From Streptomyces sp. ALI-76-A (GTDB taxonomy: Bacteria; Actinomycetota; Actinomycetes; Streptomycetales; Streptomycetaceae): a stretch of DNA of 64,000 bases. The stretch spans positions 3,906,001-3,970,000 of the forward strand of contig NZ_JASVWB010000002.1 of the NCBI RefSeq assembly GCF_030287445.1. Direction: 5' to 3'. Below are positions 28,332-36,277 of this stretch, piece after piece. Every line of letters starts with the position of its first letter. Position 1 is the stretch's first letter. Below the pieces are notes generated by a model. That model was not told the origin of the DNA. It did no database searches and was given only the letters and a program-made list of their open reading frames with translations. The translations under genes were made by a program, and so were the position numbers.

Positions 28332-29195
28332 AACAGCTCCCAGTTGGCGGTGGTCCTCGGCGGCGCCTGCCTGCCGCACGTCACCATGCGCAGGTACACC
28401 GCCTCCAGCGCCCGCCAGGTGCGCAGGTCGATGTCCTGGGCCGTGTCCTCGGTGGTGCTGTTCGTGCTCGTCATCACGGTCGTCGGGTTCGGCGCGACGG
28501 CGCTCGTCGGGCGGGCGGTGATCGCCGAGGCGGATCCGCAGGGCAACACGGCGTACCTGCTGGCGTCCCGGGCGGCGTTCGGAGCGGAGGTCTCCACGGC
28601 GGAGACCCCGCTCTTCACGACGGTCACCACGGCGCTCTTCCTCACCCTGCTCGCCTCCGTGGCCGGCATGATCCTCGCCTGCGCCAACTCCCTCGCGCAC
28701 GACGTGTTCGCGGCCCGGGTGCGGGAGAGGTCGGAACGCCGCGAGATGCTGCTGGCGCGGCTGTCGGCGCTGGCGGTCGGCGTTCCGGCGATCCTGCTGG
28801 CCACCCTGGTCCAGCACCGCAGCCTTCAGCCCCTGGTGACCCTGTCCTTCTGCCTGGGCGCCTCCGCGCTCGCGCCCGCGCTGGTGTACAGCCTCTTCTG
28901 GCGCCGCTACACCCGCACCGGCCTGATGTGCACCCTCATCGGCGGCTCGCTGGTGGTCCTGCTGCTGATGCCGGGCACGAACCTGGTCTCCGGCTCCCCC
29001 GTCTCCGCCTTCCCCGAGGCCGACTTCAACTGGTTCCCGTTCACGACGACGGGCCTGGTGTCCGTCCCGGCCGGCTTCGCCCTGGGCTGGCTCGGCACGG
29101 TGGCGTCCGGGCGGAGGAAGGCCGAGGAGCAGCGGAAGCAGTACGAGGCGGTGGAGGGCTGGATCCTGGCGGGGGCGGTGCGGAAGGAGGAGTGA
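28332..29195 (+). pseudogene. C-terminal remnant of a sodium:solute symporter
   Basis: 288 codons encode only the second half of an SSS-family (ActP-like) symporter. Homology starts abruptly at SSQLAVVLGGACLPHVTMRRY, which corresponds to the mid-protein LPHxLMRxYT motif of acetate-type symporters. Five or six membrane helices and the C-terminal cytoplasmic tail follow. No start codon with a ribosome-binding site precedes it, and the 5' half is missing in all frames. The reading frame is intact, so the deletion may be recent. An internal ATG at 28387 could still produce a fragment. Confidence 0.8.
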
Positions 29196-29203
29196 GAAGG
29201 GGC

Positions 29204-29249
29204 GTCGGGGGCGTCCCACGACATCCGCGGCACACCGGATGCCCCCGAC
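29204..29249. terminator. Hairpin between symporter remnant and coiled-coil gene
   Basis: GTCGGGGGCGTCC (29204-29216) pairs with GGATGCCCCCGAC (29237-29249) with one mismatch. It lies between two convergent genes. Confidence 0.55.
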
Positions 29250-29344
29250 AAGGCCACTCACCCCCGCACGAACCGCTCCGGACCTGGCCCACGCACCGGT
29301 AGGGCCCTCCCCCACCCTCCGTCCCCGTCCCCGTCCGGTGAGCC

Positions 29345-30232
29345 TCACTCCTGCGCGGCCCGCCCCGTCAGCGTCATCAGACTGTGCCGTACGTGGTCCA
29401 TCTGCGCCCGCACGTCGTCCCACCGCTCCCCGTGCTCCCGCAGGACCCCCTCGGTCTCCCGGGCGATCCGTTCCTCGCGCACCCGCGCCTGCGCGATCAC
29501 CTCGGCGGCCCGCGCCCGCGCCTCCTCCTTCAGCCGCCGCGCCGACACCTCCGCCTCGGCCAACGCCCGCTTCGCCTCCGACAGCGCGGCCTCGGCCCGC
29601 GTCACCCGCTCCGCCTCGCGCGCGTCCAGCGCGGCGGCCCGCTCCCGCTCCTGGCGCTCGGCCTCGGCCCACCGCTCGGCGTGCTCCCTGGCCTGCTCGG
29701 CGAGCATCGCGATGGTGCGCTGCCGTACCTCACGCGACGCGGCCAGCGCCTCGCCGCGGCTCTCCTTCACCGCGCGCCGGGCCGCGATCCGGATGTCGTC
29801 GGCTTCGGCGCGCGCCGCGAGCAGCCGCTGCCGGGCACGCTCCTCACCCTCGGCGCGCACGGTGTCGGCGTACGCCTGCGCGCTCTCGCGCACGCCGTCC
29901 GCGTCCGCCCGCGCCTCCTCCACCAGACGCCGCGCCTCCTGGCACGCGCCCTCCCGCAGGGCCGCGGCCTCCTGTCGCCCCAGTTCGAACAGGTGCCGCG
30001 CCCCCTCGCCGAGGGCCTCGTACGTCTGCGGGACGAGCGCCGCCACCGTCTCCCGCAGCCGCGCCGCCTCGGCCTCCATGTCCCTGGCGAGCACGGTCAG
30101 CCGGGCGGCCCGTTCCCAGGCGGCGTCCCGGTCCCGGGAGAGGGCGTCGGCGAACGCGTCGACCTGTTCGGGACGGTAGCCGCGCCCCCGCACGCCCACG
30201 AACCCCCGTGGCGACACCGATGCGCTGCTCAT
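29345..30232 (-). CDS. DivIVA-like coiled-coil protein ('cellulose-binding protein' family)
   Basis: 295 residues from an ATG at 30232 behind AAAGGGG. The N-terminus GFVGVRGRGYRPEQVDAFAD is a DivIVA-type membrane-curvature motif. The rest is one continuous Ala/Glu/Arg coiled coil. Streptomyces annotates such proteins as cellulose-binding proteins; relatives of the DivIVA/Scy/FilP group organise polar growth and the cytoskeleton. It lies next to the SUKH/deaminase locus in the same direction, with the SUKH-4 gene's terminator between them, so it is probably a separate unit. Confidence 0.8.
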   Translation of the reverse strand: MSSASVSPRGFVGVRGRGYRPEQVDAFADALSRDRDAAWERAARLTVLARDMEAEAARLRETVAALVPQTYEALGEGARHLFELGRQEAAALREGACQEARRLVEEARADADGVRESAQAYADTVRAEGEERARQRLLAARAEADDIRIAARRAVKESRGEALAASREVRQRTIAMLAEQAREHAERWAEAERQERERAAALDAREAERVTRAEAALSEAKRALAEAEVSARRLKEEARARAAEVIAQARVREERIARETEGVLREHGERWDDVRAQMDHVRHSLMTLTGRAAQE

Positions 30233-30378
30233 CCTGGAACCCCTTTCCGCCGAACGGATGCGACATGATGATTTCGCGCACATCCTGATATATCGGACGG
30301 ACGTGTTCCTCCCGCGACACTCCGTGCGGGGCCACGGCCGCGACCCGCACACGAAAGAGCCGCACCCGATCACACGGA

Positions 30379-30414
30379 AGAGCCGGACCCGATCGCACGA
30401 TCGAGTCCGGCTCT
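30379..30414 (-). terminator. Terminator after the SUKH-4 gene
   Basis: AGAGCCGGAC (30379-30388) pairs with GTCCGGCTCT (30405-30414), with a further CGATC-rich stem inside. It starts 36 bases past the SUKH-4 stop codon on the minus strand. Confidence 0.65.
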
Positions 30415-30449
30415 CCGCCCTCGCGGGTCGCGTCAGGAGTGACGACGCG

Positions 30450-33400
30450 TCACAGCAGTCCGTCCCACATCTGCTCCAGCAGCACCGACCACCAGCTCTC
30501 CGGCGAACCGAGCGCCGCCGGGTCGAGGGCGACCAACTGGGCCTGGAAGTCCACGGTCCACCGGCCCGCCTGCTCCTGGTTCAGCCCGTACCTGAGCCGC
30601 CACATCCGCCCGAGGAGCGCCAGGCACCGCTGGAACTCCGGCAGCCCCGTGTTCACGAACTGCGGCGGTACGGGCGCACCGCCCGGCCCCGCCTCCACGG
30701 GCACCGCCACGATGTTCGCCGTGCCGTACTGCACACAGATCGCCTTGCCGAAGTCGCTGCCCATGACGAGGTACGAGCCCGCGTCCGCGGCCGACGGCAC
30801 CCCGCGCTCGGCCGCCAGCTCCGCCAGCGTCGGCACCGGACGCCCCGGCTGGGCCTGCGCCCAGAAGAAGGGGCCCATGTCCACCGGCAGACCCGCGACC
30901 ACCAGCGTGTGCGCCACCACCGGCGGCACACCCTGCCGGGACACCGCGGCCTGCTCGAACCGGAACAGCCCCGGACCGAACGCCCCCGCCAGCTCCTGCG
31001 CCACCCCCTCCGGCGGGACCGGCGGCGCGGGCTGCACCTGCGGAAGGGGCGCGCGGATCGGCGCCGGCCGGGCCGGCCCGTCGGCGACCTGGTGCAACTC
31101 ACCCTGGTGCGCGAGAAGTTGGCGCATGCCCTGCTGCCGGCTCGCGTGATCCGTGCCGTACGGGGCGATGCTCGCGATCCGCGCCTGCGGCCACTGCTCC
31201 CGGATCATCCGCGCGCAGTACGCGCCCGGCAGCTCGCACGACTCCAGCTCGGTGTGCAGCTCCAGCACCTGGTCCGGCGGCACGTTCATGGCCCGCAGCT
31301 CGTGGAAGATCTGCCACTCCGGGTGCGGCGTCCCCGGCGCCGAACGCCGGATCAGCTGCTGCTCGGAACCGTCCTGCGCGCGGTAGCGCAGCACGGCCTG
31401 ATAGCCGGGTCCCACGGTCGGCTGCCCCTGCTGCGGATAGCCGTACGACGGCTGCTGCCCCGGGCCGGGCGGCGGGGGCGGCGGCATCGCGCCGGGCGGC
31501 GGGACGGCACCCGGCGGAGGCATCGCGCCCGGAGCCATCGCACCGGGCGGGGGCATGGCGCCCGGAGGCATCCGGTGAGAAGGCGCGGCAGGGCCGCCCG
31601 GGGCCATGCCGGGAGCGCCCGGAGCCTGCGGCGGCGGAGGCGTGCCGGGGGCGCCCGCCGGGGGCGCGGACAGCACGGTCTCCGCGTGGTGCACGGCCCC
31701 CCGCGCGCCTCCGGCGGAGCCCTGCGCACCCGAAGCGCCGGGACCACCAGAGCCACCTGGAGTGCCGGGAGCGCCCGGAGGCGCGGGCGTGCCGGGCATG
31801 CCAGGGGCCCCAGGGGGCTGAGGCGCCCCGGGACCGGCGGGCATACCGGGGGCGCGCTGGGCCCCCGGAGCGCCGGGCGGCTGCGGCGCGCCCGGGGCGC
31901 CGGGCCCGCCCGGACCCTGACCCGGCCGTCCCGGGTCGGCGAACATCGTGGCGGCATGGTGGACACCGCCCGGAGGCGTACCACCGGGCGTCCCCGGAGC
32001 ACCGGGGGGATGCGGAGCACCGGGCGGGCGGGGCGCGCCCGGCTGGTTCGGCGCACCAGGGGTCCGGGCCGCGCCCGGAGCCGGGGGAACGCCCGGTCCG
32101 GCCGCGGGCCCTTCAGGCCCTCCGGGCCCCTCGGGGCCGAGCGCCGACACGAGCTGCGTCGGCACGTACCCGCCCGCCGCCGGAGCGGGCGTGCCCGGCG
32201 TGCCCGGAGGCCGTGCTCCAGGTGCCCCCGGGGCGCCCGGCGGAGGCGGCGGATTCACGCCCCCGCCCCGCGCGCGACGCGGCGGAGGCGCCGCCTTGCT
32301 GGTCGCGGCGTCGGCGATGTCCCCGGCGTTGGGCGCCAGCGACCGCTCCGGACCACCGGATCCCGGGCCCGGCTGCGGCACCCCACCGCCGGGCCCCTGC
32401 GGGTACCCGTACGACGGCGCACCCGGCGCGGGCACCCCAGGAGGCGGCGTCCCGGGCACACCGGCATCACCGGCGCCCTGCGGATACCCGTAGGAGGACC
32501 CGCCGGGCGCGGGCGGAGGCGGCGGCGTGGCACCAGCCCCGGAACCGCCCGGCCCACCGGGAACACCCGGACCACCCGGCTCGCGATTCTGACCCTGCGC
32601 ATGCCCGTACGACTGTCCACCGGGCGCGTGCGGCGGAACAGGCCCACCGCCGCCCCCGCCCTGCCCGGCCCCCGGCGCGCCCGGCGCGTTCGGTTGATCC
32701 ACCGCCGGGGCGACCGCCGTCCGCGGGAGCTGGCTGCCGCCCGAGATCAGGGCCGTCTTGGCGTCCGGCGGTGCCGTGGGCGGCTGGGCCTCGTCGTCGG
32801 AACCGCTCAGCGGCGGCGCGAAGACGGTCGCCGGCAACGGCACCGACCGGTCCTCACCGGCATCCGCGTTGGTGTCGGTCCCGGCCCAGGGCGTGGCCCC
32901 GGGCGGCACCCCGGGCACGCCCGGAGCCCCCGGCGTCCCCGGCGCGGAAGCCGCCGCGCTCCCTGGCACCCCGGCCTGCGTCTGCGGAAGCGCCTGCGCC
33001 CCACCGGCCGAGGCCGCGTGCGTCCCCGGCACCGAGGGCGAGGCCGAGGAAGCCGCCCCCGAAGCCGGGCTCGGCCCCGAAGCCTGACTCGCCCCCGCCC
33101 CGGCACCGGTCCCCCGCCGATCCGGGATCCCCAGCTTGTCCGCCGCCTCCTGCAACCACTCCGGCGGACTCAACAGGAACGACGTCTGGTTCAGGTCCAC
33201 CCGGGCCGCCGGCGCCGGCACCGCGTCGGCCACCGCGTCCGTGCGGCCGTACTCCTCCTCGTACCGGCGGATCACCTCACCCACCGGCAGCGAGGGCCAC
33301 AGCGTGGCCTCCCCGCTGTCCCGGGCGATCACCAGCCGCTGCGCGCCGCCGTCGGACCGCGGCCCGTCCACGCGGTCCTCGGCCCACACCACGAACCCGA

Positions 33401-33500
33401 GCTCGAACTCCCGTACCCGCACCTCCCGGTGCTGGTACGCCGGCACATCCCCGTTGATCCACTCTTCGGCGCGCTCCTGCGCCTGCGCGAACGTCACCAT
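30450..33500 (-). CDS. Imm35-like / Gly-Pro linker / deaminase-like / SUKH-4 multidomain protein
   Basis: 1016 residues. Residues 1-90 (FAQAQERAEEWINGD... RDSGEATLWPSLP... RRYEEEYG) match the YrhB/Imm35 immunity fold. About 130-680 is a collagen-like Gly-Ala-Pro linker holding repeated SYGYPQG and short Thr motifs (PATVFAPP, AATMFADP, AETVLSAPP). About 690-800 resembles an XOO_2897-type deaminase: LELHTELESCELPGAYCARM supplies HxE and two Cys near 748-760, with IASIAPYGTDHASRQQGM after. About 845-1016 is a SUKH-4 domain (VVAGLPVDMGPFFWAQ to WSVLLEQMWDGLL). Toxin-type and immunity-type domains thus share one chain with no secretion signal. Start: ATG 33500, 11 bases from GGGGGAG; a GTG at 33512 overlapping the previous stop is an alternative. 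Confidence 0.75.
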   Translation of the reverse strand: MVTFAQAQERAEEWINGDVPAYQHREVRVREFELGFVVWAEDRVDGPRSDGGAQRLVIARDSGEATLWPSLPVGEVIRRYEEEYGRTDAVADAVPAPAARVDLNQTSFLLSPPEWLQEAADKLGIPDRRGTGAGAGASQASGPSPASGAASSASPSVPGTHAASAGGAQALPQTQAGVPGSAAASAPGTPGAPGVPGVPPGATPWAGTDTNADAGEDRSVPLPATVFAPPLSGSDDEAQPPTAPPDAKTALISGGSQLPRTAVAPAVDQPNAPGAPGAGQGGGGGGPVPPHAPGGQSYGHAQGQNREPGGPGVPGGPGGSGAGATPPPPPAPGGSSYGYPQGAGDAGVPGTPPPGVPAPGAPSYGYPQGPGGGVPQPGPGSGGPERSLAPNAGDIADAATSKAAPPPRRARGGGVNPPPPPGAPGAPGARPPGTPGTPAPAAGGYVPTQLVSALGPEGPGGPEGPAAGPGVPPAPGAARTPGAPNQPGAPRPPGAPHPPGAPGTPGGTPPGGVHHAATMFADPGRPGQGPGGPGAPGAPQPPGAPGAQRAPGMPAGPGAPQPPGAPGMPGTPAPPGAPGTPGGSGGPGASGAQGSAGGARGAVHHAETVLSAPPAGAPGTPPPPQAPGAPGMAPGGPAAPSHRMPPGAMPPPGAMAPGAMPPPGAVPPPGAMPPPPPPGPGQQPSYGYPQQGQPTVGPGYQAVLRYRAQDGSEQQLIRRSAPGTPHPEWQIFHELRAMNVPPDQVLELHTELESCELPGAYCARMIREQWPQARIASIAPYGTDHASRQQGMRQLLAHQGELHQVADGPARPAPIRAPLPQVQPAPPVPPEGVAQELAGAFGPGLFRFEQAAVSRQGVPPVVAHTLVVAGLPVDMGPFFWAQAQPGRPVPTLAELAAERGVPSAADAGSYLVMGSDFGKAICVQYGTANIVAVPVEAGPGGAPVPPQFVNTGLPEFQRCLALLGRMWRLRYGLNQEQAGRWTVDFQAQLVALDPAALGSPESWWSVLLEQMWDGLL

Positions 33501-33508
33501 CGCCGAGC

Positions 33509-34528
33509 TCACTCCCCCACGGAAGAGACAGGGACGGACCGCGCGAACCCGCCGTCCACCATCAGATTCGCCACCGTCTCCAACTCCGGCGGATTGCCCG
33601 CCAGCCGCGACAGGAAGGCGTCGAAGTCGTCACCGCACGGCAGCAGCAACCGCTCCACCCGCTCGGGCGGCGACCACGCCGGATCCACGTCCCGGGCGTC
33701 GTCGTACGCGCAGAACCACACCGAACCGATCCGCTCGCCCTTCACCTTCACGGCCAGCAGCCCGCCCTGCACGAACCCGATCCCCAGATAGTCCTTGGTC
33801 AGATGGTCGCGCAGGCACTTGTTGACGTAGACGAGGTCATTGACCGCCGCCTCGTCCCGCACCGTGAAGAACGGCTGGTCGACCAGCAGGCCCAACTCCG
33901 CGTCCAGCGCCGCGCCCACCGGCGCGCACCCGCCCGCAGCCTTCAGGAACGACCGGTACGCGCCCGGCAGCCGGTACCCGAGGTCCTCCTCGACCCCCTG
34001 CACCTGCGTCTCCGTCACCGCCATGCCCGACTTCGGCAGCCCCACGTGCACGGGACGCGTCTCCTGCAACGGCCGCGTGCCCCGCTTGTCGTGGTCCACC
34101 GGCGTCGTCGCGATCCCGCCGTGGTGCCGCAGCAGCGCCTTCACCTCCACCGGAACCAGCTCCAGCCGCCGGCCACCGGCCACGTGGTGCCAGGTCCAGC
34201 CGTGCGGGGTCGCCACCGCCGGCACCGTGTCCCACAACTCGTGGCCGCCCGCCGACATCGCCGCGTTCGCCGACACGTAGTCCGTCAGCCGCAGTTCGTC
34301 GACACCGAAACCCTCCGGCGGTTCGGCGATCTCCACCGCCGCACGCGCGTACGCGGAGAAGTCGGGGTAACCGTGCTCGTCCATCCGTACCCCTCTGGGG
34401 TGACGGGCCGCCCGCACCGGATCCGGGAAATGCACGATCTGCCCGGCATAGGCCGCGTTCGGCGGCGCGGCGTGTCCCCCAGCCTGGCGGCCGGGAGGTG
34501 CCCCCAGCCCGAGCCGACCTGTCGTCAT
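33509..34528 (-). CDS. WHH-type nuclease domain fused to SMI1/KNR4 (SUKH-1) domain
   Basis: 339 residues from the ATG at 34528 behind AGGGGG. The first 150 residues carry a WHH (HNH/endonuclease VII superfamily) signature: HPRGVRMDEHGYPDFSAYA, LTDYVSANAAM, TPHGWTWHHVAGGRRLELVP (W-H-H at 113-115) and ALLRHHGG. From about 168 the chain is a SUKH-1/SMI1-KNR4 domain (VTETQVQGVEEDLGYRLPGAYRSFLKAAGG... DWxG-type core replaced by LLVDQPFF). SUKH-1 proteins are known immunity factors against WHH and other nucleases, so this looks like a toxin joined to its own antidote. Eight bases separate it from the SUKH-4 gene downstream, indicating one operon. Confidence 0.8.
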   Translation of the reverse strand: MTTGRLGLGAPPGRQAGGHAAPPNAAYAGQIVHFPDPVRAARHPRGVRMDEHGYPDFSAYARAAVEIAEPPEGFGVDELRLTDYVSANAAMSAGGHELWDTVPAVATPHGWTWHHVAGGRRLELVPVEVKALLRHHGGIATTPVDHDKRGTRPLQETRPVHVGLPKSGMAVTETQVQGVEEDLGYRLPGAYRSFLKAAGGCAPVGAALDAELGLLVDQPFFTVRDEAAVNDLVYVNKCLRDHLTKDYLGIGFVQGGLLAVKVKGERIGSVWFCAYDDARDVDPAWSPPERVERLLLPCGDDFDAFLSRLAGNPPELETVANLMVDGGFARSVPVSSVGE

Positions 34529-34560
34529 GGCGGTTGCCCCCTGCGGCACTCTGTACGACC

Positions 34561-34743
34561 CGTAGTGACCGGCTTCGTGCCACTACGCTCCGTATCGACT
34601 GTCTCGTCCGTCACGACGTCCGTCTCGACCCGCGTCTCGACGCCCGTTGCGACTTCACTCCCCGACTCTCCACGCGCTGACCGCGTGGATCGCGGTGCCG
34701 ACAGCCTATGCGGTACGACGGGACCGGTCACCGGGCACCGGTC
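34561..34743. promoter_or_regulatory. Dyad-rich divergent promoter region of the SUKH/deaminase locus
   Basis: The 361-base gap between the two divergent halves of the locus (34529-34889) has no gene. It holds CGTAGTG (34561-34567) facing CACTACG (34581-34587), GACCGGT (34722-34728) facing ACCGGTC (34737-34743), and repeated GTCTCGAC blocks at about 34605-34660. These dyads flank the likely promoters of both directions and suggest joint control. Confidence 0.5.
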
Positions 34744-34889
34744 AGCCCCCCTCCGCTTCCGTGACCGGCCGTCACCCCGCTGTGACGAACCAACCCCGCA
34801 CGGGCGTGTCGCACCGCCCCAGCTTCCGCACCAGCCACGCCATTTGGCAGTCTGTGTGCGCCGGGGGATGCACGGAGGGGAATACGATC

Positions 34890-35468
34890 ATGAACGCGAC
34901 ACAGACGGGACCACACCCAGGATCGCGACCAGGCATGCCCGGCGATCCCCGCACCGGCACGCACACCGGTCGCCACCCGGGCCCGCAGTCCGGCGATCCG
35001 CGCGTCGGCTGGAGCAGCACCGACACCCCGCACGCCCCCGTCCTGCGCCACCGCCGCGACGGCATACTCCCCACCGTCGCCGCCGCCCTCTCCGTCCGCG
35101 GCGCCACCCTCACCGGCACCGCCGCCCGCGGCGACCAGCCCCCCGTCCTGCACCCGCTCGTCCAGGACTTCCTCGACACGCTCCCCAGCGCCCAGCGCGA
35201 CCGCTTCACCGGCCGCTGCGCCGAGGCCATGCTGATATCGCGCCACATCGCCACCGCGGACGCCGCCCGCAGCAAGCGCGCCGCCCGCAAGCCGATGACC
35301 AACGGCGAGGCCCGCAGGGCCCTCAAGCAGGCCAAGCTCACCGCCCGGCACATCCGCGAGGACGGCGACCCCCTGCACGGCAGCTTCGCCGCCCCCTGTC
35401 GCGCCTGCACGGCCCTCAGCGCCCACTTCGGCGTCCGCGTCGTCGACTCCACGACCACGGACGACTGA
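34890..35468 (+). CDS. YwqJ-like nucleic acid/nucleotide deaminase
   Basis: 192 residues, ATG preceded by GGAGGGG. The first 40 residues are Gly/Pro/His/Thr-rich and unstructured. The domain from about 85 has FLDTLPSAQRDRFTGRCAEAMLIS, with the CxE zinc/catalytic motif at C110-A-E112, and AAPCRACTALSAHFGV with the zinc cysteines C170 and C173. This is the YwqJ-deaminase pattern from polymorphic toxins. In known relatives the domain sits at the C-terminus of large secreted toxins; here it is a small free-standing cytoplasmic protein, followed by a SUKH-3 gene. Confidence 0.82.
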   Translation: MNATQTGPHPGSRPGMPGDPRTGTHTGRHPGPQSGDPRVGWSSTDTPHAPVLRHRRDGILPTVAAALSVRGATLTGTAARGDQPPVLHPLVQDFLDTLPSAQRDRFTGRCAEAMLISRHIATADAARSKRAARKPMTNGEARRALKQAKLTARHIREDGDPLHGSFAAPCRACTALSAHFGVRVVDSTTTDD

Positions 35469-35637
35469 GCACCACACCAGCCCCCCACGTACACCGACGC
35501 GTACGACAACACGTCCACCGACACGACGCCGAGCGGCACCCCACCGCGACCTCGGCGCGCCCCACCCGGCCACTCGGTCGCCCGTCCACCCGTCCACCCC
35601 GTCCACGAACTCGCCGACCTCGACGAACCAAGGGCAG

Positions 35638-36213
35638 ATGCACCCCGACCGCACCTCCACCACCCGCTTCGCCGTACCCGTCGACGCCGCCCTGCGCGCC
35701 GCCGGCTGGCAGCCCGGACGCTGGGACATAAAGCAGGCCGAGATCTGGGCCGACGCCCTGCGTGAGCACACCTCGAACGCCGGACACCGGCACGTCGTCT
35801 TCCCCGCCGCCGTCGAGGCCTGGGCCGAATTCGGCGGCCTGCACATCGCCCCCACCGGACCCGGCCGCCAGGTCGCCCCCGTCCACCTCCACCTGGACCC
35901 CCTGCACGGCCTGCACATGGCCCGCACCCTCGGCGACCTCGGCCGCGCCCTGGACACCGAGGTCTGCCCCCTCGGCGCCGAGACCGACACCCGGGCACTG
36001 CTCGCCATCGACACCGAAGGCCGCGTCTACGCCCTGGACCACACCGGCGACTGGTACCTCGGCCCCGACCTCGACCGCGCCCTCACCGCCCTCGTCACGG
36101 GCACCGAGCCCACGCGCCTCACCGCCCCGCCGGATAGACAGACAGAGACGGACAGAGCCGGACGACCGCAGGACCGACCGGACACCCCCCGGCCACACGG
36201 AACAAGGCGCTGA
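35638..36213 (+). CDS. SUKH-3 domain protein
   Basis: 191 residues. Residues 5-160 fit the SUKH-3 family: VPVDAALRAAGWQPGR start, VVFPAAVEAWAEFGGLHI, LCPLGxE-like core, and a late LLAIDTEGRVYALDHTGDWYLGPDLDRAL. SUKH proteins neutralise deaminases and nucleases in toxin/immunity loci. It lies 169 bases after the YwqJ-like deaminase in the same direction. The tail is Thr/Arg/Pro-rich. Start ATG 35638 has AGGG close upstream. Confidence 0.85.
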   Translation: MHPDRTSTTRFAVPVDAALRAAGWQPGRWDIKQAEIWADALREHTSNAGHRHVVFPAAVEAWAEFGGLHIAPTGPGRQVAPVHLHLDPLHGLHMARTLGDLGRALDTEVCPLGAETDTRALLAIDTEGRVYALDHTGDWYLGPDLDRALTALVTGTEPTRLTAPPDRQTETDRAGRPQDRPDTPRPHGTRR

Positions 36214-36277
36214 CCGGACGCTGCCGGACCACACGGACAAAGACGCGGACCGGACACCACGGCCCCCACGACCGCCC

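Noticed and set aside
31430..32700. Repetitive GC-rich stretch considered as a CRISPR or DNA satellite
   Set aside because: It encodes an in-frame Gly-Ala-Pro linker; units are irregular, with no constant repeats or spacers.
30258..33791. 1177-codon rightward frame opposite the SUKH-4 gene
   Set aside because: Arg/Pro-rich shadow of the Gly/Pro linker. The deaminase and SUKH motifs are on the minus strand.
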